Source: DASUSH01 sp963785155 (GTDB taxonomy: Bacteria; Actinomycetota; Thermoleophilia; Solirubrobacterales; 70-9). From it: a DNA stretch of 64,000 bases. How positions within the stretch are numbered: position 1 is the stretch's first letter; the number at the start of each line of letters is the position of its first letter. Of this stretch, positions 9,831-19,089 are shown piece after piece. The position numbers and the translations under genes are program-made. The notes beneath the pieces were generated by a model. It was given only the letters and a program-made list of their open reading frames with translations, made no database searches and was not told where the DNA came from. The stretch lies in the NCBI GenBank assembly GCA_963785155.1, contig CAWAUB010000007.1, positions 1-64,000 on the forward strand, read 5' to 3'.

Positions 9831-12382
9831 CGCGATCGCGGCTAGCAACCGCCTCGGGACGGGGCCCGTGTCGCTGCTGGCGCCGCGGGTCGCTCAGGAC
9901 CACCGCCCCGATGACCCTGCCCCACGACTTCGCCCTGGCGAGCGGCGGTGGTTCGGTGGACACCGCGGGCAACGACGTCACCCTCGCCGGCGTGATCTCC
10001 GGCGTCGGTAACTTCGACAAGGCCGGCGCCGGGACGCTCTCGCTCCTGGTTGAGAACACCTACGGCGGCAACACAAGCATCACGGGGGGCACCCTTGCGA
10101 TCGCCGCCGCGAACAGGCTGAACAACACCCCACTCTCGATTGCGGGCGGCGCGACCCTCCGCACCACCGGCGGGATGACGCTCATCCAGAGCATCGACCT
10201 CACCGGCGGCACGGGGACGATCGACACCGAGGGCAACAGCGTCACCGTCAGCGGCCAGGTCCTCGGCAGCGGTTCCCTCACCAAAGCCGGCACCGGGACA
10301 CTCACCCTCACGTCGAACAACGTCTACGGCGGCGGGACCACGATCGCCAACGGAACGCTCGCGATCACCGCTAGCAACAGGCTCGGCAGTGGGAACGTCA
10401 CGATCGACGGCGGCGGCACGCTCAGGGCGGATGCAGCCTTCACCCTTTCCAAGAACGTCGCTCTCTCCGGCGGCACCGGTTCGATCGACACCAACGGCAG
10501 CTTCATCGCCGCCAGCGGGGTGATCTCCGGGCCGGGCACCCTCGCCAAGACGGGCACGAACACGCTGGTCCTCAACGGAAACAACACCTACACCGGGGGC
10601 ACCACGGTGAGCGGCGGCACCCTGCGCGGAACCGCAGGCACCATCCGCGGCAACGTCGCCGTCAGCGCCCTCGTCGAGTTCAACCAGAACTCGAACGGCA
10701 CCTTCTCGAACGTCATCGCCGGCACGGGGTCGGTGGAAAAGTCCGGGACCGCGACCCTCACCCTCAGCGGCGCCAACACCTACTCCGGCGGCACGATCGT
10801 GAGCGGAGGAGGCACGCTGCGGGGCGACACAACAAGCCTGCAGGGCAACATCGCCACCACCCTTGCCACCGACACCGTCAACTTCAGGCAGGGCAGCGAC
10901 GGAACCTACGCCGGGGTCATCTCCGGCAGTGGCGGGCTCACGAAGGACGGCACCAGCAAGGTCACCCTTTCCGGAGCCAATACCTACCTGGGCACCACGA
11001 CGGTGGACGAGGGCAACCTGGCCGTGACCGGCTCGATCGCCGGCTCGGTCCTCGTGAACGCGGATGGGACCCTCTCGGGCACCGGGATCACGGGTCCGGT
11101 CACCGTTTTCGGTACGGTGGCGCCAGGCACAAGTGTCGGAAACCTCATTACCAGCGACGCGACTCTTGGCCCGAGCGCCGAGTACGACGTCGAGATCGAT
11201 GCGGGCGGGGCAGATCTCCTCAACGTGACCGGCCAGGCGGACTTGAACGGCACGATCAACGTCTCGTTCCTCGGCGGCTACTCGCCCCCGGCGGCCACCA
11301 TCTACACGATCTTGAGCGCATCCACCATCTCGTCACAGTTTTCAGGCGTGAACGCTCCCCCCGGATACGCCTTCCAGACCGTCTACACGCCGAACGAGGT
11401 GCGCCTCATCGTCCTCGCTGCGACGCCGTCGATCTCGACGAACGCCTCGGCGGACATCACGCTCGGCGGCCAGGTGAGCGACACGGCGACGCTCGCCGGC
11501 GGCCGCTCCCCGACCGGCGGGATCACCTTCCGCGCCTACGGGCCGGACGACGCGAGCTGCTCGGGGACGCCCGTCTTCACCGACACGAAGACTGTCTCCG
11601 GTAGCGGCAACTACACGTCGGCCAGCTTTACGCCGACTCAGGCCGGCACCTACCGCTGGATCGCCTCCTACTCGGGTGACGGCGACAACGATCCGGACTC
11701 CGGCGCCTGCAACGATCCCGACGAGACGGTGAGCGTCGCGAAGGCCTCGCCGGCGCTCGCCACCAACGCCTCGCCAGGCGTCGCCCTCGGCGGGCAGATC
11801 TCCGACACCGCGACTCTCTCCGGCGGCTCCTCGCCGAATGGGCAGATCACTTTCCGCGCATACGGCCCCGACGACGCGAGCTGCGCCAACCCGCCGGCAT
11901 TTACCGACACGGTGAACGTCAGCGGCAACGGCGGCTATGACTCGGCGAACTTCACGCCGACCGCAGCCGGCACCTACCGCTGGATCGCCTCCTACTCCGG
12001 CGATGCGAACCACCAGACGGCGACGGGGGCATGCAACGACCCGAACGAGTCGGTCACAGTCACCTCCAATGCAACCCCGCAGGATCCGGCGATCGAGGTC
12101 ATCGGCCTCGAGCGCGATCAGAAGGCGGGCACGGCGACCCTGACCGTGGCGACGACCGTCGGCGGCAACGTGAACTTCGACAAGACCAACAAGGTGAAGG
12201 GCTTCGGCCCGGTTGGGCTCGCCGGCGGGGGCGAGGCCGAGCTCAAGGTGGTGCCGCGCAACCAGGCGGCAAAGACGCTGCGCAAGAAGGGCAAGGTCAC
12301 CGTCAACCCCCTGATCCGCCTGGTCGCGGACGGAGGGATCGAAGTGAACTTGCGCCACGAGTTCGAGCTGCGCCAGGGCTGA
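9826..12382 (+). CDS. Secreted PATR beta-helix repeat protein, 5'-truncated
   Basis: From 9,826 to about 11,390 the protein consists of autotransporter-type beta-strand repeats (GTLTKxGxGTLTLxGxNTYxGGTTVxxGTL), predicted to form a right-handed beta-helix. No outer-membrane barrel follows. Instead there are two Ig-like repeats of about 100 residues (DITLGGQVSDTATLAGG and VALGGQISDTATLSGG, each with YRWIASYSGD and a paired Cys) and a C-terminal beta domain (GTATLTVATTVGG ... AAKTLRKKGKVTVN) of a type common in Solirubrobacterales secreted proteins. The continuous frame opens at the ATG at 9911, but this codon is inside a repeat. The true start and signal peptide are lost at the junction, and a one-base indel lies at about 9,880. 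It is likely an extracellular or surface protein. The stop is 8 bp from the convergent MFS stop. Confidence 0.8.
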
Positions 12383-12389
12383 GCGCCGC

Positions 12390-13834
12390 TCAGGCCGCCT
12401 GCGCCTCCTCACCACTCGTCTCCTCGAGCTCGCGCCGTGCCGTCTCCGGGAAGAACGCCGTGAAGATCACGATCCCGGCCGCGGCGGAGATGCCGAGCAG
12501 CGCGATCGAGGTGACCGAGCTCGATCGTCTCCGACAGCGCGCCGACCACAAGCAGGCCGGCGATCGAGCCGAGGATCGTGAGGACGAGGATCAGGGTCTG
12601 GGCGGATGCGCGCATGCGGGTCGGGAACAGCTCCGACCCGTACGGGCTCACCGCGGCGCCCCCGGCCGAGCCGAGCAGCGAGAAGGTCGGCGCCAGGATC
12701 CAGATCCACCCACCGCCCAGCGAGGTAGAAGCCGACGAGCGCCGCGAGCGCGCCGGTGAGCGCGGGGATCGCGACCGCACGCCGTCCGCGGAAGTCGGCG
12801 AGGAATGCTCCCGCCATCAGGCCCGGACCGGCCGCCAGTCCCATCAGCGCGATCAGCACCAGCGTTGCCACTGGTGAGATCGCCACCTCGTCGTCGAGGT
12901 ATTCGGTGAGGAACTCGAGCGCGGGGGCGACGAACGCGGCGCTCAACAGGGAGGCGCCGCCGACGTAGGCGAGCCGCCACACGTACGGCCGGCGTAGGAC
13001 CTCCCGGTAGCCATGGCGCTCGCGAGCGTGGGTCAGGTAACGCGGCGACTCGGGGAGCCGCCGGACCGCGCTGAGGACCAGCGGGATCGCCAGCAGCTGG
13101 ATCCCGTAGACCGCCGCGAAGCCGACGCGACCGGTTGAGGCGATCGGCAGGGCGAGGGCGGCAAGCCCGATGCCGATTCCGGCGGCGGCGGCGAGGAGAG
13201 CCAGCCCGGTCGCCCGCGCGCCCGCGGCGACGCGCTCGAGGACGATCACGCCGAGCCCGATCGCGAGCGCCGTGTCGATGAAGCGAAGCGCGACGTGGCC
13301 GCCGATGTAGATGTCGAACGTGGGGGAGAGGCCGATGGCCGCCGTGACCACGCAGTGGATGAGGACAGCCCAGACAATGACCTTCCGCCGCCCGAGCCGG
13401 TCGGCGAGCGTGCCGACGACGAGCGCGAGGAGGACGCCGGCGCGAACGACCGCAAGCCCGACCGCGAGCGTGTCGTCGCTCACGTCGTAGGTGTCGGCCG
13501 CGGCCGGCAGGGTCAGGGAGAGCAGGCCGAGCGTGCCGCCGCCGTATCCGTAGATCGCGGTCAGGAGCGCTGCGATCGCGAGCGTCGTCTGCGCCCCGGC
13601 GTCCAGGGGTGCAGGCGGTGCCCACCACGGCTGCGTCTCGGGCAATGGCTCTCCGGCGGCAGCTGCGCGCTCGATGCGCCGCGCGCGCCGGGCGATGAGC
13701 GGGCGCCAGAGAAACCCGAAGTAGGGGATCCCGATCCGGTAGCTCACGTGCGGCCGGCCGTCGACCTCGGTCAACACCGGGTCGATCGCGATCGGGAGTT
13801 CCTGAGGAGTCAGCTCTTGCCGCGATCCCCCCAT
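12390..13834 (-). CDS. MFS transporter, sugar-porter-like, two frameshifts
   Basis: The 5' 370 codons are intact: a 75-residue cytoplasmic head, then about ten membrane helices with the MFS loop signature GTLADRLGRRKVIVW and PESPRYL typical of the sugar/metabolite porter branch. Near 12,715 the frame shifts to WIWILAPTFSLLGSAGG and FPTRMRASAQTLILVLTILGS. Near 12,515 it shifts again to SVTSIALLGISAAAG, ending EETSGEEAQAA. All three segments join into a complete 12-helix transporter of about 480 residues, so the breaks are probably sequencing indels. The substrate is unknown. It is divergent from folP with only 23 bp between starts, so promoters must overlap coding sequence. Confidence 0.75.
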
Positions 13835-13857
13835 CAGCGCGAGCGTACCCTCAACGC

Positions 13858-14652
13858 ATGCTGGCGGAAGCGAGAATCATGGGCGTCGTGAACGTCACCC
13901 CGGATTCGTTCTCCGACGGGGGCGAGTTCCTGGATCCAGAGCGGGCGGTCGACCACGCGCTCGAGCTGGTCCGCGAGGGCGCCGACATGCTCGACATCGG
14001 CGGCGAGTCCACCCGGCCGGGGGCGGAGGCGGTCGGTGCTGAAGAGGAGCTGCGCCGCGTCGTCCCGGTGCTCGAGCGCCTGGTGGGCGTCGGCGTGCCG
14101 ATCTCGATCGACACCTCGAAGGCGGCAGTCGCCGAATCGGCGCTCGACGCCGGTGCGACCTGGGTGAATGACGTGACCGCGCTGCGGGGTGACCCCGATC
14201 TGGCGACGCTCTGCGCCGAGCGCCGCTGCGAGGTCGTCCTGATGCACATGCTCGGCGAGCCGCGCACGATGCAGGACGATCCGCGCTACGAGGACGTCGT
14301 CGACGACGTCCGCGCCTTCCTGGCCGAGCGCGTCGAGGCCGCGATCGCAGCCGGGATCGAGGAGCGCCGTATCTGGGTCGACCCGGGGATCGGGTTCGGC
14401 AAGACGCTCGAGCACAACCTCGAGCTGCTGCGCCGCCTGGGCGAGCTGCGGGAATTGGGCCGGCCGATCCTGGTCGGCGCCTCGCGCAAGCGCTTCATCG
14501 GCGCGATCACCGGCCGCGAGGCCGGCGAGCGGGTGGGCGGGACGATCGCCGCGAACGTGCTCGCCGTCGCCAACGGAGCGGAGGCCGTTCGCGTCCACGA
14601 TGTTGCCGCCACCCGCGATGCGCTGCGGACCGCTAATGCGATCGCCCGCTAG
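13858..14652 (+). CDS. folP: Dihydropteroate synthase
   Basis: This enzyme condenses dihydropterin pyrophosphate with p-aminobenzoate to give dihydropteroate in cytoplasmic folate synthesis. The TIM-barrel signatures are present: MGVVNVTPDSFSDGG (residues 8-22), DIGGESTRPGA, ISIDTSKAAVA, WVNDVTALRGD, LMHM and WVDPGIGFGKT, with GASRKRF near the C-terminus. At 264 residues it is a normal FolP length. The ATG at 13858 is chosen; the internal ATG at 13879 is a less likely alternative. The folate genes folB and folK follow after two intervening genes, so this is a dispersed folate cluster. Confidence 0.95.
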   Translation: MLAEARIMGVVNVTPDSFSDGGEFLDPERAVDHALELVREGADMLDIGGESTRPGAEAVGAEEELRRVVPVLERLVGVGVPISIDTSKAAVAESALDAGATWVNDVTALRGDPDLATLCAERRCEVVLMHMLGEPRTMQDDPRYEDVVDDVRAFLAERVEAAIAAGIEERRIWVDPGIGFGKTLEHNLELLRRLGELRELGRPILVGASRKRFIGAITGREAGERVGGTIAANVLAVANGAEAVRVHDVAATRDALRTANAIAR

Positions 14653-14670
14653 AGCCTGGGGGACCACGGA

Positions 14671-15182
14671 GTGCCGAACGGGCCGAGCCGTATCCCTGCG
14701 ACCGCCTCGTCGAACCTCCCCATGACGATCTCTACCGGGCGATCGATGTGGCCGCGCCGACGCCGATCGTCTACCGATGGCTCTGCCAGCTCCGCGTCGC
14801 CCCGTACAGCTACGACCTGCTCGACAACTTCGGCCGCCGTAGCCCGAAGGAGCTGAGGCCGGAACTCGACGGTCTGGAGGCCGGTCAGCGGTTCATGACG
14901 ATCTTCGAGCTCGTCGACTTCGATCGAGACGCCCACGTGACGCTACGCATCCGGCGTACGGACGGGTTCTTCGGCCCGCTCGCCGTCAGCTACGTGGTCC
15001 GAGGCGCGGGCGCGAACCGCACCCGTCTCCTGGTCAAGATCGTGAGCCGGCGCGGCTCTGGGATCTTCTCGGCGATCCGCCGGGCGGTCCTCCCGTGGGG
15101 CGACCTCTTCATGATGCAGAAGCAGCTCCGCACCCTCCGCGACCTCGCCGAGCGCGACGCGGCCGCCGGCGTCAGCCGATGA
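14671..15182 (+). CDS. SRPBCC-like protein, start disrupted
   Basis: The reading frame encodes EPYPCDRLVEPPHDDLYRAI, APTPIVYRWLCQLRVAPYSY, a central strand-rich stretch (FMTIFELVDFDRDAHVTLRI) and a C-terminal amphipathic helix (LFMMQKQLRTLRDLAERDAA). This matches a START/SRPBCC-type hydrophobic-ligand fold. The coding match extends upstream of the only in-frame start (GTG at 14748) to about 14,685. The natural start is probably the GTG at 14671 (VPNG), with one missing base in the GGGCC run near 14,683. It lies 18 bp after folP and overlaps the end of the convergent hydrolase by 11 bp. No catalytic role is evident. Confidence 0.65.
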
Positions 15183-16096
15183 ACTCGCGGATCAGGCGGT
15201 TCACGTCCTCCGCCCGTTCCTGCGGCACCCAGTGGCCGGCACCGTCGAGGATCTCCACGCGCACACTGGGCACCCACTCCTCGATTCCGTCGGTCAGGCC
15301 AGGGAGCAAGAAATTGTCGTCTTGAGCCCCAGATCACAAGGGTCGGGACCTCGACCCGCATCGAGCGCATCGCCTCCTGCGCCTCCGCGGGCTGGCCGGC
15401 GCTGACCTGGTCGCCCATGCGGGCGGCGCGGTAGTAGTTGAGGCCGCCGGTGACCGCGCCCGGCTGCGACCACGCGGCGCGGTAGAGGGCTCGGGCGCTC
15501 TCGTCGAGGTAGCCCTTCTCGATCCCGCGGCCGATCGCGAGCGCCTCCATCGCGGCGAAGTCGTTGCCGCGGATCAGGTCCTCGCCGAGGGGCGATGGCT
15601 TCGAGAAGTCCTCCATGTAGCGGACGGCCTCGCGCTGGCGCGGCGTCCGCTCGAGCTCGCGGCCCCAGGTGAACGGCGGCGGCGCGTCGCAGATCACCAA
15701 CCGTTCGAGCAGCTCCGGGTATTTGACCGCGAAGGCCCAGGAGACGATCCCGCCCCAGTCGTGGCCGACCAGGGTGAATCGCTCCACGCCGAGGTGCTCG
15801 ACCAGCCCGCGGACGTCGCCGAGCAGGTTGCGCATCCGGTAGGCCTCGACCTCGGGCGGGGCAGAGGAGAGGTTGTAGCCGCGCATGTCGGGGGCGACCG
15901 CCCGATGGTCCCGCCCGAACTCAGCGATCTGCGCCCGCCACAGCCACCAGAACTGCGGGAAGCCGTGGAGGAAAAGGACGAGCGGGCCGGTGCCCTGCTC
16001 GACGTAGTGGAGACGAACGTCGCCGAGCTCAGCCCAGCCGTCGGCGAAGCCGGCCGCTGCGCCACTCGTTGCCCCGCCGTTGTCCTCCGACCCCAC
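15172..16096 (-). CDS. Alpha/beta hydrolase, epoxide-hydrolase-like, one frameshift
   Basis: The fold is clear: LHYVEQGTGPLVLFLHGFPQ (oxyanion HGFP), DMRGYNLS and the nucleophile elbow LVGHDWGGIVSW with Asp as nucleophile, as in epoxide hydrolases and haloalkane dehalogenases. The cap domain (LIRGNDFAAMEALAIGRG) and VPTLVIWGS follow. At about 15,325 the frame slips; the continuation QDDNFLLPGLTDGIEEWVPS, LDGAGHWVPQE (catalytic His) and LIREFIG ends at 15172. Intact length is about 307 residues. I chose the GTG at 16096 as start, 27 bp from the divergent folB. The natural substrate is unknown. Confidence 0.8.
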
Positions 16097-16123
16097 GGCG
16101 CGAGTCTGACATACGCTTTCGCC

Positions 16124-16549
16124 GTGGAAGCGCACGGCGAGGCCCACCACTCGGTCGAGGTCGAGCTCCGCGGCCTGTCGATCTACACCCACCATGGGGT
16201 CACCGAGGCGGAGCGGGAGATCGGCCAGCGGCTCGAGCTCGACGTCACCTTCGACGTGCCCCATTGCGACGCGCTCCTCACCGACCGGCTCGACGACACC
16301 GTCGACTACGCCGAGGTGGCCGACATCGTCGCGCTCGCGGCAACCGAGAAGAGCTACAAGACGCTCGAGCGGCTCTGCCACGTCATCACCGAGCGGCTGG
16401 CCGAGCGATTCGGCTCCGATTCCGTGACGGTCCGCGCCGCGAAGCCGGAGCCGCCGCTGCCGCTCGCGATCGAGGAGGTCGCGGTGGAGGTCACCCGGGA
16501 GGCGGAGGAGGACGAGGTCGACGCGGGCGAGGCGGAGGAACCGGACTGA
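16124..16549 (+). CDS. folB: Dihydroneopterin aldolase
   Basis: FolB cleaves 7,8-dihydroneopterin to 6-hydroxymethyl-dihydropterin in folate synthesis. The GTG at 16124 gives VEAHGEAHHSVEVELRGL then SIYTHHGVTEAEREIGQRLE, the canonical (Y/H)HGV active-site segment, VDYAEVADIV and LERLCHVITERLAERF. Length is 141 residues with an acidic tail (EEDEVDAGEAEEPD) that is about 20 residues longer than usual. The stop overlaps a CTG that appears to start folK (CTGA), which implies translational coupling. Confidence 0.9.
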   Translation: MEAHGEAHHSVEVELRGLSIYTHHGVTEAEREIGQRLELDVTFDVPHCDALLTDRLDDTVDYAEVADIVALAATEKSYKTLERLCHVITERLAERFGSDSVTVRAAKPEPPLPLAIEEVAVEVTREAEEDEVDAGEAEEPD

Positions 16550-17049
16550 TCCGCACGGGGTACCTGGGGCTCGGCTCGAACGTCGGCGACCGCAACGATC
16601 ACCTTCGCGCCGCCATCGCGCTCCTGCCGCGCCACGGAGTCCAGGTGGAGGCGGTCTCGTCGGGCTACGAGACCGAGCCCGTCGGCGAGATCACCGACCA
16701 GCCGGATTTCCTCAACGCCGCGATCAGGGTTGCGACGGAGCTCGAGCCCGAGCAGCTGCTTGACGCTTGCAAGTCGATCGAGGCCGAGCGCGGGCGAACG
16801 TTCGCCGACGCTCGCCACTCGCCACGCCCGCTCGACATCGACCTGCTCCTGTTCGGCAACCTCGAGCTGGAGACCGAGCGGCTGCGTATCCCGCACCCGG
16901 AGGTGACGTCTCGGCGCTTCGTGCTCGCACCTCTGCTCGAGCTGGACCCGGAGATCACCCTCCCCGACGGTACGAGGCTCGCCGACGTGCTCGAGGACCT
17001 GCCGCCCGGCCAGCGGGTCAGCCTCGTCGGCTCGCTCGGCGTCGGATGA
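16546..17049 (+). CDS. folK: 2-amino-4-hydroxy-6-hydroxymethyldihydropteridine pyrophosphokinase
   Basis: HPPK transfers pyrophosphate from ATP to 6-hydroxymethyl-dihydropterin, the step after FolB. Motifs: YLGLGSNVGDRNDHLRAAI, SSGYETEPVG, QPDFLNAAIRVAT, and RPLDIDLLLFGN with the metal-binding DxD. IPHPEVTSRRFVLAPLLEL follows. Coding similarity begins within five codons of the folB stop, and no ATG, GTG or TTG exists there in frame. The natural start appears to be the CTG at 16546, overlapping the folB stop as CTGA. Otherwise FolB and FolK could be a fusion broken by an indel. The stop overlaps the next gene as ATGA. Confidence 0.9.
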   Translation: MIRTGYLGLGSNVGDRNDHLRAAIALLPRHGVQVEAVSSGYETEPVGEITDQPDFLNAAIRVATELEPEQLLDACKSIEAERGRTFADARHSPRPLDIDLLLFGNLELETERLRIPHPEVTSRRFVLAPLLELDPEITLPDGTRLADVLEDLPPGQRVSLVGSLGVG

Positions 17050-17537
17050 CCGGGCTTCCGCCTGTCCTGCTTGCCATTCTCGCCGTCGTCCTCGCCGGCT
17101 GCGGCGGCGATGACGCATCTCCCGACCCGCCCGACGACCGGACGATCCCCGGGCCGAGCGATCCCGAGGCCCCGCTGATCTCCTACACGCGTTCCGGGGG
17201 TATCGCCTTCACGGTCCAGATGCTCGAGGTCACCGCGGGAGGCGACGCCACGCTGACGCTGCAGCAGGGCCCGAAGCCGGAGGAGAAGGAGTTCCAGCTC
17301 GAGGAGGCGGAGCTGAGCGCGCTCACGGACGAGGTCCAGGCGATCGACCCGGGCGAGGTCGACGCCGAAACCGAGATCGCGTGCGCGGACTGTTACGAGT
17401 ACCAGCTCGTCTTCCCGCACGGCGAGGAGCTGTCCTTCGCCGAGTACCCCGACCCGCCGTCGGAGCTCGACCCGCTCCTCTCGGAGCTGAACGAGATCGT
17501 CGAAGCGAACTCGCCGGCGAACCCGATCGGCGGCTAG
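17046..17537 (+). CDS. Small secreted lipoprotein, unknown function
   Basis: A short hydrophobic signal ends in a lipobox (VVLAGCGGDD), so the protein is probably lipid-anchored on the outer face of the membrane. The mature part is acidic and Pro-rich at first, then carries strands (ISYTRSGGIAFTVQMLEV, TLTLQQG) and a CADCYEYQLVF segment with two Cys that could form a disulfide or bind metal. It ends LLSELNEIVEANS. The ATG overlaps the folK stop by 4 bp. The stop codon region overlaps the stop of the convergent GST-like gene. I do not recognise a named family; similar lipoproteins occur in other Thermoleophilia as far as I can judge. Confidence 0.75.
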   Translation: MTGLPPVLLAILAVVLAGCGGDDASPDPPDDRTIPGPSDPEAPLISYTRSGGIAFTVQMLEVTAGGDATLTLQQGPKPEEKEFQLEEAELSALTDEVQAIDPGEVDAETEIACADCYEYQLVFPHGEELSFAEYPDPPSELDPLLSELNEIVEANSPANPIGG

Positions 17538-18300
17538 GCGGTGGAGCGGGCGGCGCCCGCCTCGCGCAGCGGCGCGAGCCAGGACTCCGGCAGGACCGGC
17601 GGGACCTGGCCCGGGATAGTCGGGCACGGCGCGCATCGCGAGCTCGCCGGCCGGCCGGGCTGCGATCTCGGGCCGCAGATCGTCGAGCGACATCATCAGA
17701 CGCAGGCTGGTCGATACCTGGAGGTCGGCGGCGTTCAGCTCGTCGCCTCCCAGCGTGCCGGCGGCGATGTAGTCATCGATGCGGGCGAGCATGCCCGGCA
17801 GCGCGGCGAGGTCGGAGCGGACCTTCTCATCGGTCGCCTCGTTGAACTTCGCCGCGGCGGCGACGATCGGGGCCGCGGTCTTCACCGCGAGCCCGATCGG
17901 GATCCCGAGCTTGGCGCCCTGGGAGAAGCTCTCGAGCGGCGAGCGATCCCGCTTCAGCGACCACCAGAGCATGCGCCGGGCGGCCGGCTGCATGTCCTCG
18001 TCTCCGAAGCGCTCGGCCTCCTCGACCGCCGTGCGCTCCGCCGGGTCGGCGGGGTAGAGCGGCGGCTCTGGCTGGATCCGGTCGAGCTCGCGGCCGATTT
18101 CCTTCGAGCCCTGGATCTTGCGCCCGTCGATCTTCAGCGCGGGGACCGTGTTTCCCGGAAAGCCAAATGCTCTAAGTGCGCGCCTTCGAGACCACCGGCA
18201 TCAGGTCGGTGCGCTTGTAGGCGATGCCCTTGCGCTCGAGCATCAGCCGCGCCGTCATCGCCGGATGCGACCCAGGGATTACGTAGAGGCGCGCTTCCAT
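17534..18300 (-). CDS. Glutathione S-transferase-like protein, two indels
   Basis: The ATG at 18300 begins EARLYVIPGSHPAMTARLML, a thioredoxin-fold N-terminus. After an extra base in a GCGCGC run near 18,180 the frame continues ALRAFGFPGNTVPALKIDG and IQGSKEIGRELDRI (the VPAL and ES/GS glutathione-site motifs). The all-helical C-terminal domain follows (LGGDELNAADLQVSTSLRLM). A second extra base near 17,606 shifts PDYPG to QVPPVLPESWLAPLREAGAA, ending at 17534. Joined, this gives about 255 residues. Both breaks look like sequencing indels. The thiol cofactor in this lineage need not be glutathione, so the substrate is open. Confidence 0.75.
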
Positions 18301-18324
18301 TGCTCGGGGCACGATAATCCACGG

Positions 18325-19089
18325 ATGCTTCTCGCCGTAGACGTCGGCAACACACAGACCCACGTGGGCGCCTTCTCGGAAGGTGAGCTGGTCGAGCACT
18401 GGCGCTTCCAGACGCGCGCGGGCGCGACCGGGGACGAGCTCGCCGACCGCCTCGCGGGGCTTCTCTCGCTGCGCGAGATTCCGCTCGACGACGTCGATGC
18501 GATGTGCGTCTCCTCGGTCGTGCCGCCGCTCGGCCTCGAGTACGAGCAGATCAGCGAGCGCTACCTCAACGGCGACTGCCTGCTGGTCGGGCCGGGCGTC
18601 AAGACCGGCATGCCGATCAAGATCGAGAACCCGAAGGAGGTTGGCGCCGACCGGCTCGTGAACGCCGTCGCGGCCTATGAGCGCTTCGGCGAGGCCTGCG
18701 TCGTCGTCGACTTCGGCACCGGGATCAACTTCGACGTCGTCTCTGACGCTGGCGAGTACCTGGGCGGCGCGATTGCGCCCGGGATCGAGATCTCGCTGAC
18801 GGCACTCGCCGAGCGTGCTGCGCGGATCCCGCGGATAGACCTGGGCGAGCCGGAGGCAGCGATCGGGCGCTCCTCCCGCGCGGCGATCCAGTCCGGCGTG
18901 GTCTACGGCTTCGCCGGCCTGATCGACGGGCTCGCGCGGCGGCTGGAGGATGAGCTGGGGGAGGGGGTCCGTTTCATCGCCACCGGTGGCCTCGCCGCCG
19001 CGATCGTCCCCTACTGCGAGACGATCGAGGAGATCGACGATCTGCTCACCCTCACCGGCCTACGCTTGATCCATGAGCGGAACGAATGA
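18325..19089 (+). CDS. coaX: Type III pantothenate kinase
   Basis: CoaX phosphorylates pantothenate, the first step of coenzyme A synthesis. The 254-residue protein has the N-terminal phosphate loop LLAVDVGNTQTHVGAF, a pantothenate-binding GADRLVNAVAAYE segment, VVVDFGTGINFDVV and GGAIAPGIEIS. It ends close to the family norm. The ATG at 18325 lacks an obvious Shine-Dalgarno. The 3' end overlaps dus by 17 bp, so the two are probably cotranscribed; greA then follows with its own likely promoter. Confidence 0.95.
   Translation: MLLAVDVGNTQTHVGAFSEGELVEHWRFQTRAGATGDELADRLAGLLSLREIPLDDVDAMCVSSVVPPLGLEYEQISERYLNGDCLLVGPGVKTGMPIKIENPKEVGADRLVNAVAAYERFGEACVVVDFGTGINFDVVSDAGEYLGGAIAPGIEISLTALAERAARIPRIDLGEPEAAIGRSSRAAIQSGVVYGFAGLIDGLARRLEDELGEGVRFIATGGLAAAIVPYCETIEEIDDLLTLTGLRLIHERNE

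Noticed and set aside
9911..9913. ATG at 9911 as a genuine start of the PATR protein
   Set aside because: The codon is inside a repeat (TLRTTAP before it fits the repeat in frame), there is no signal peptide, and similarity extends upstream to about 9,826.
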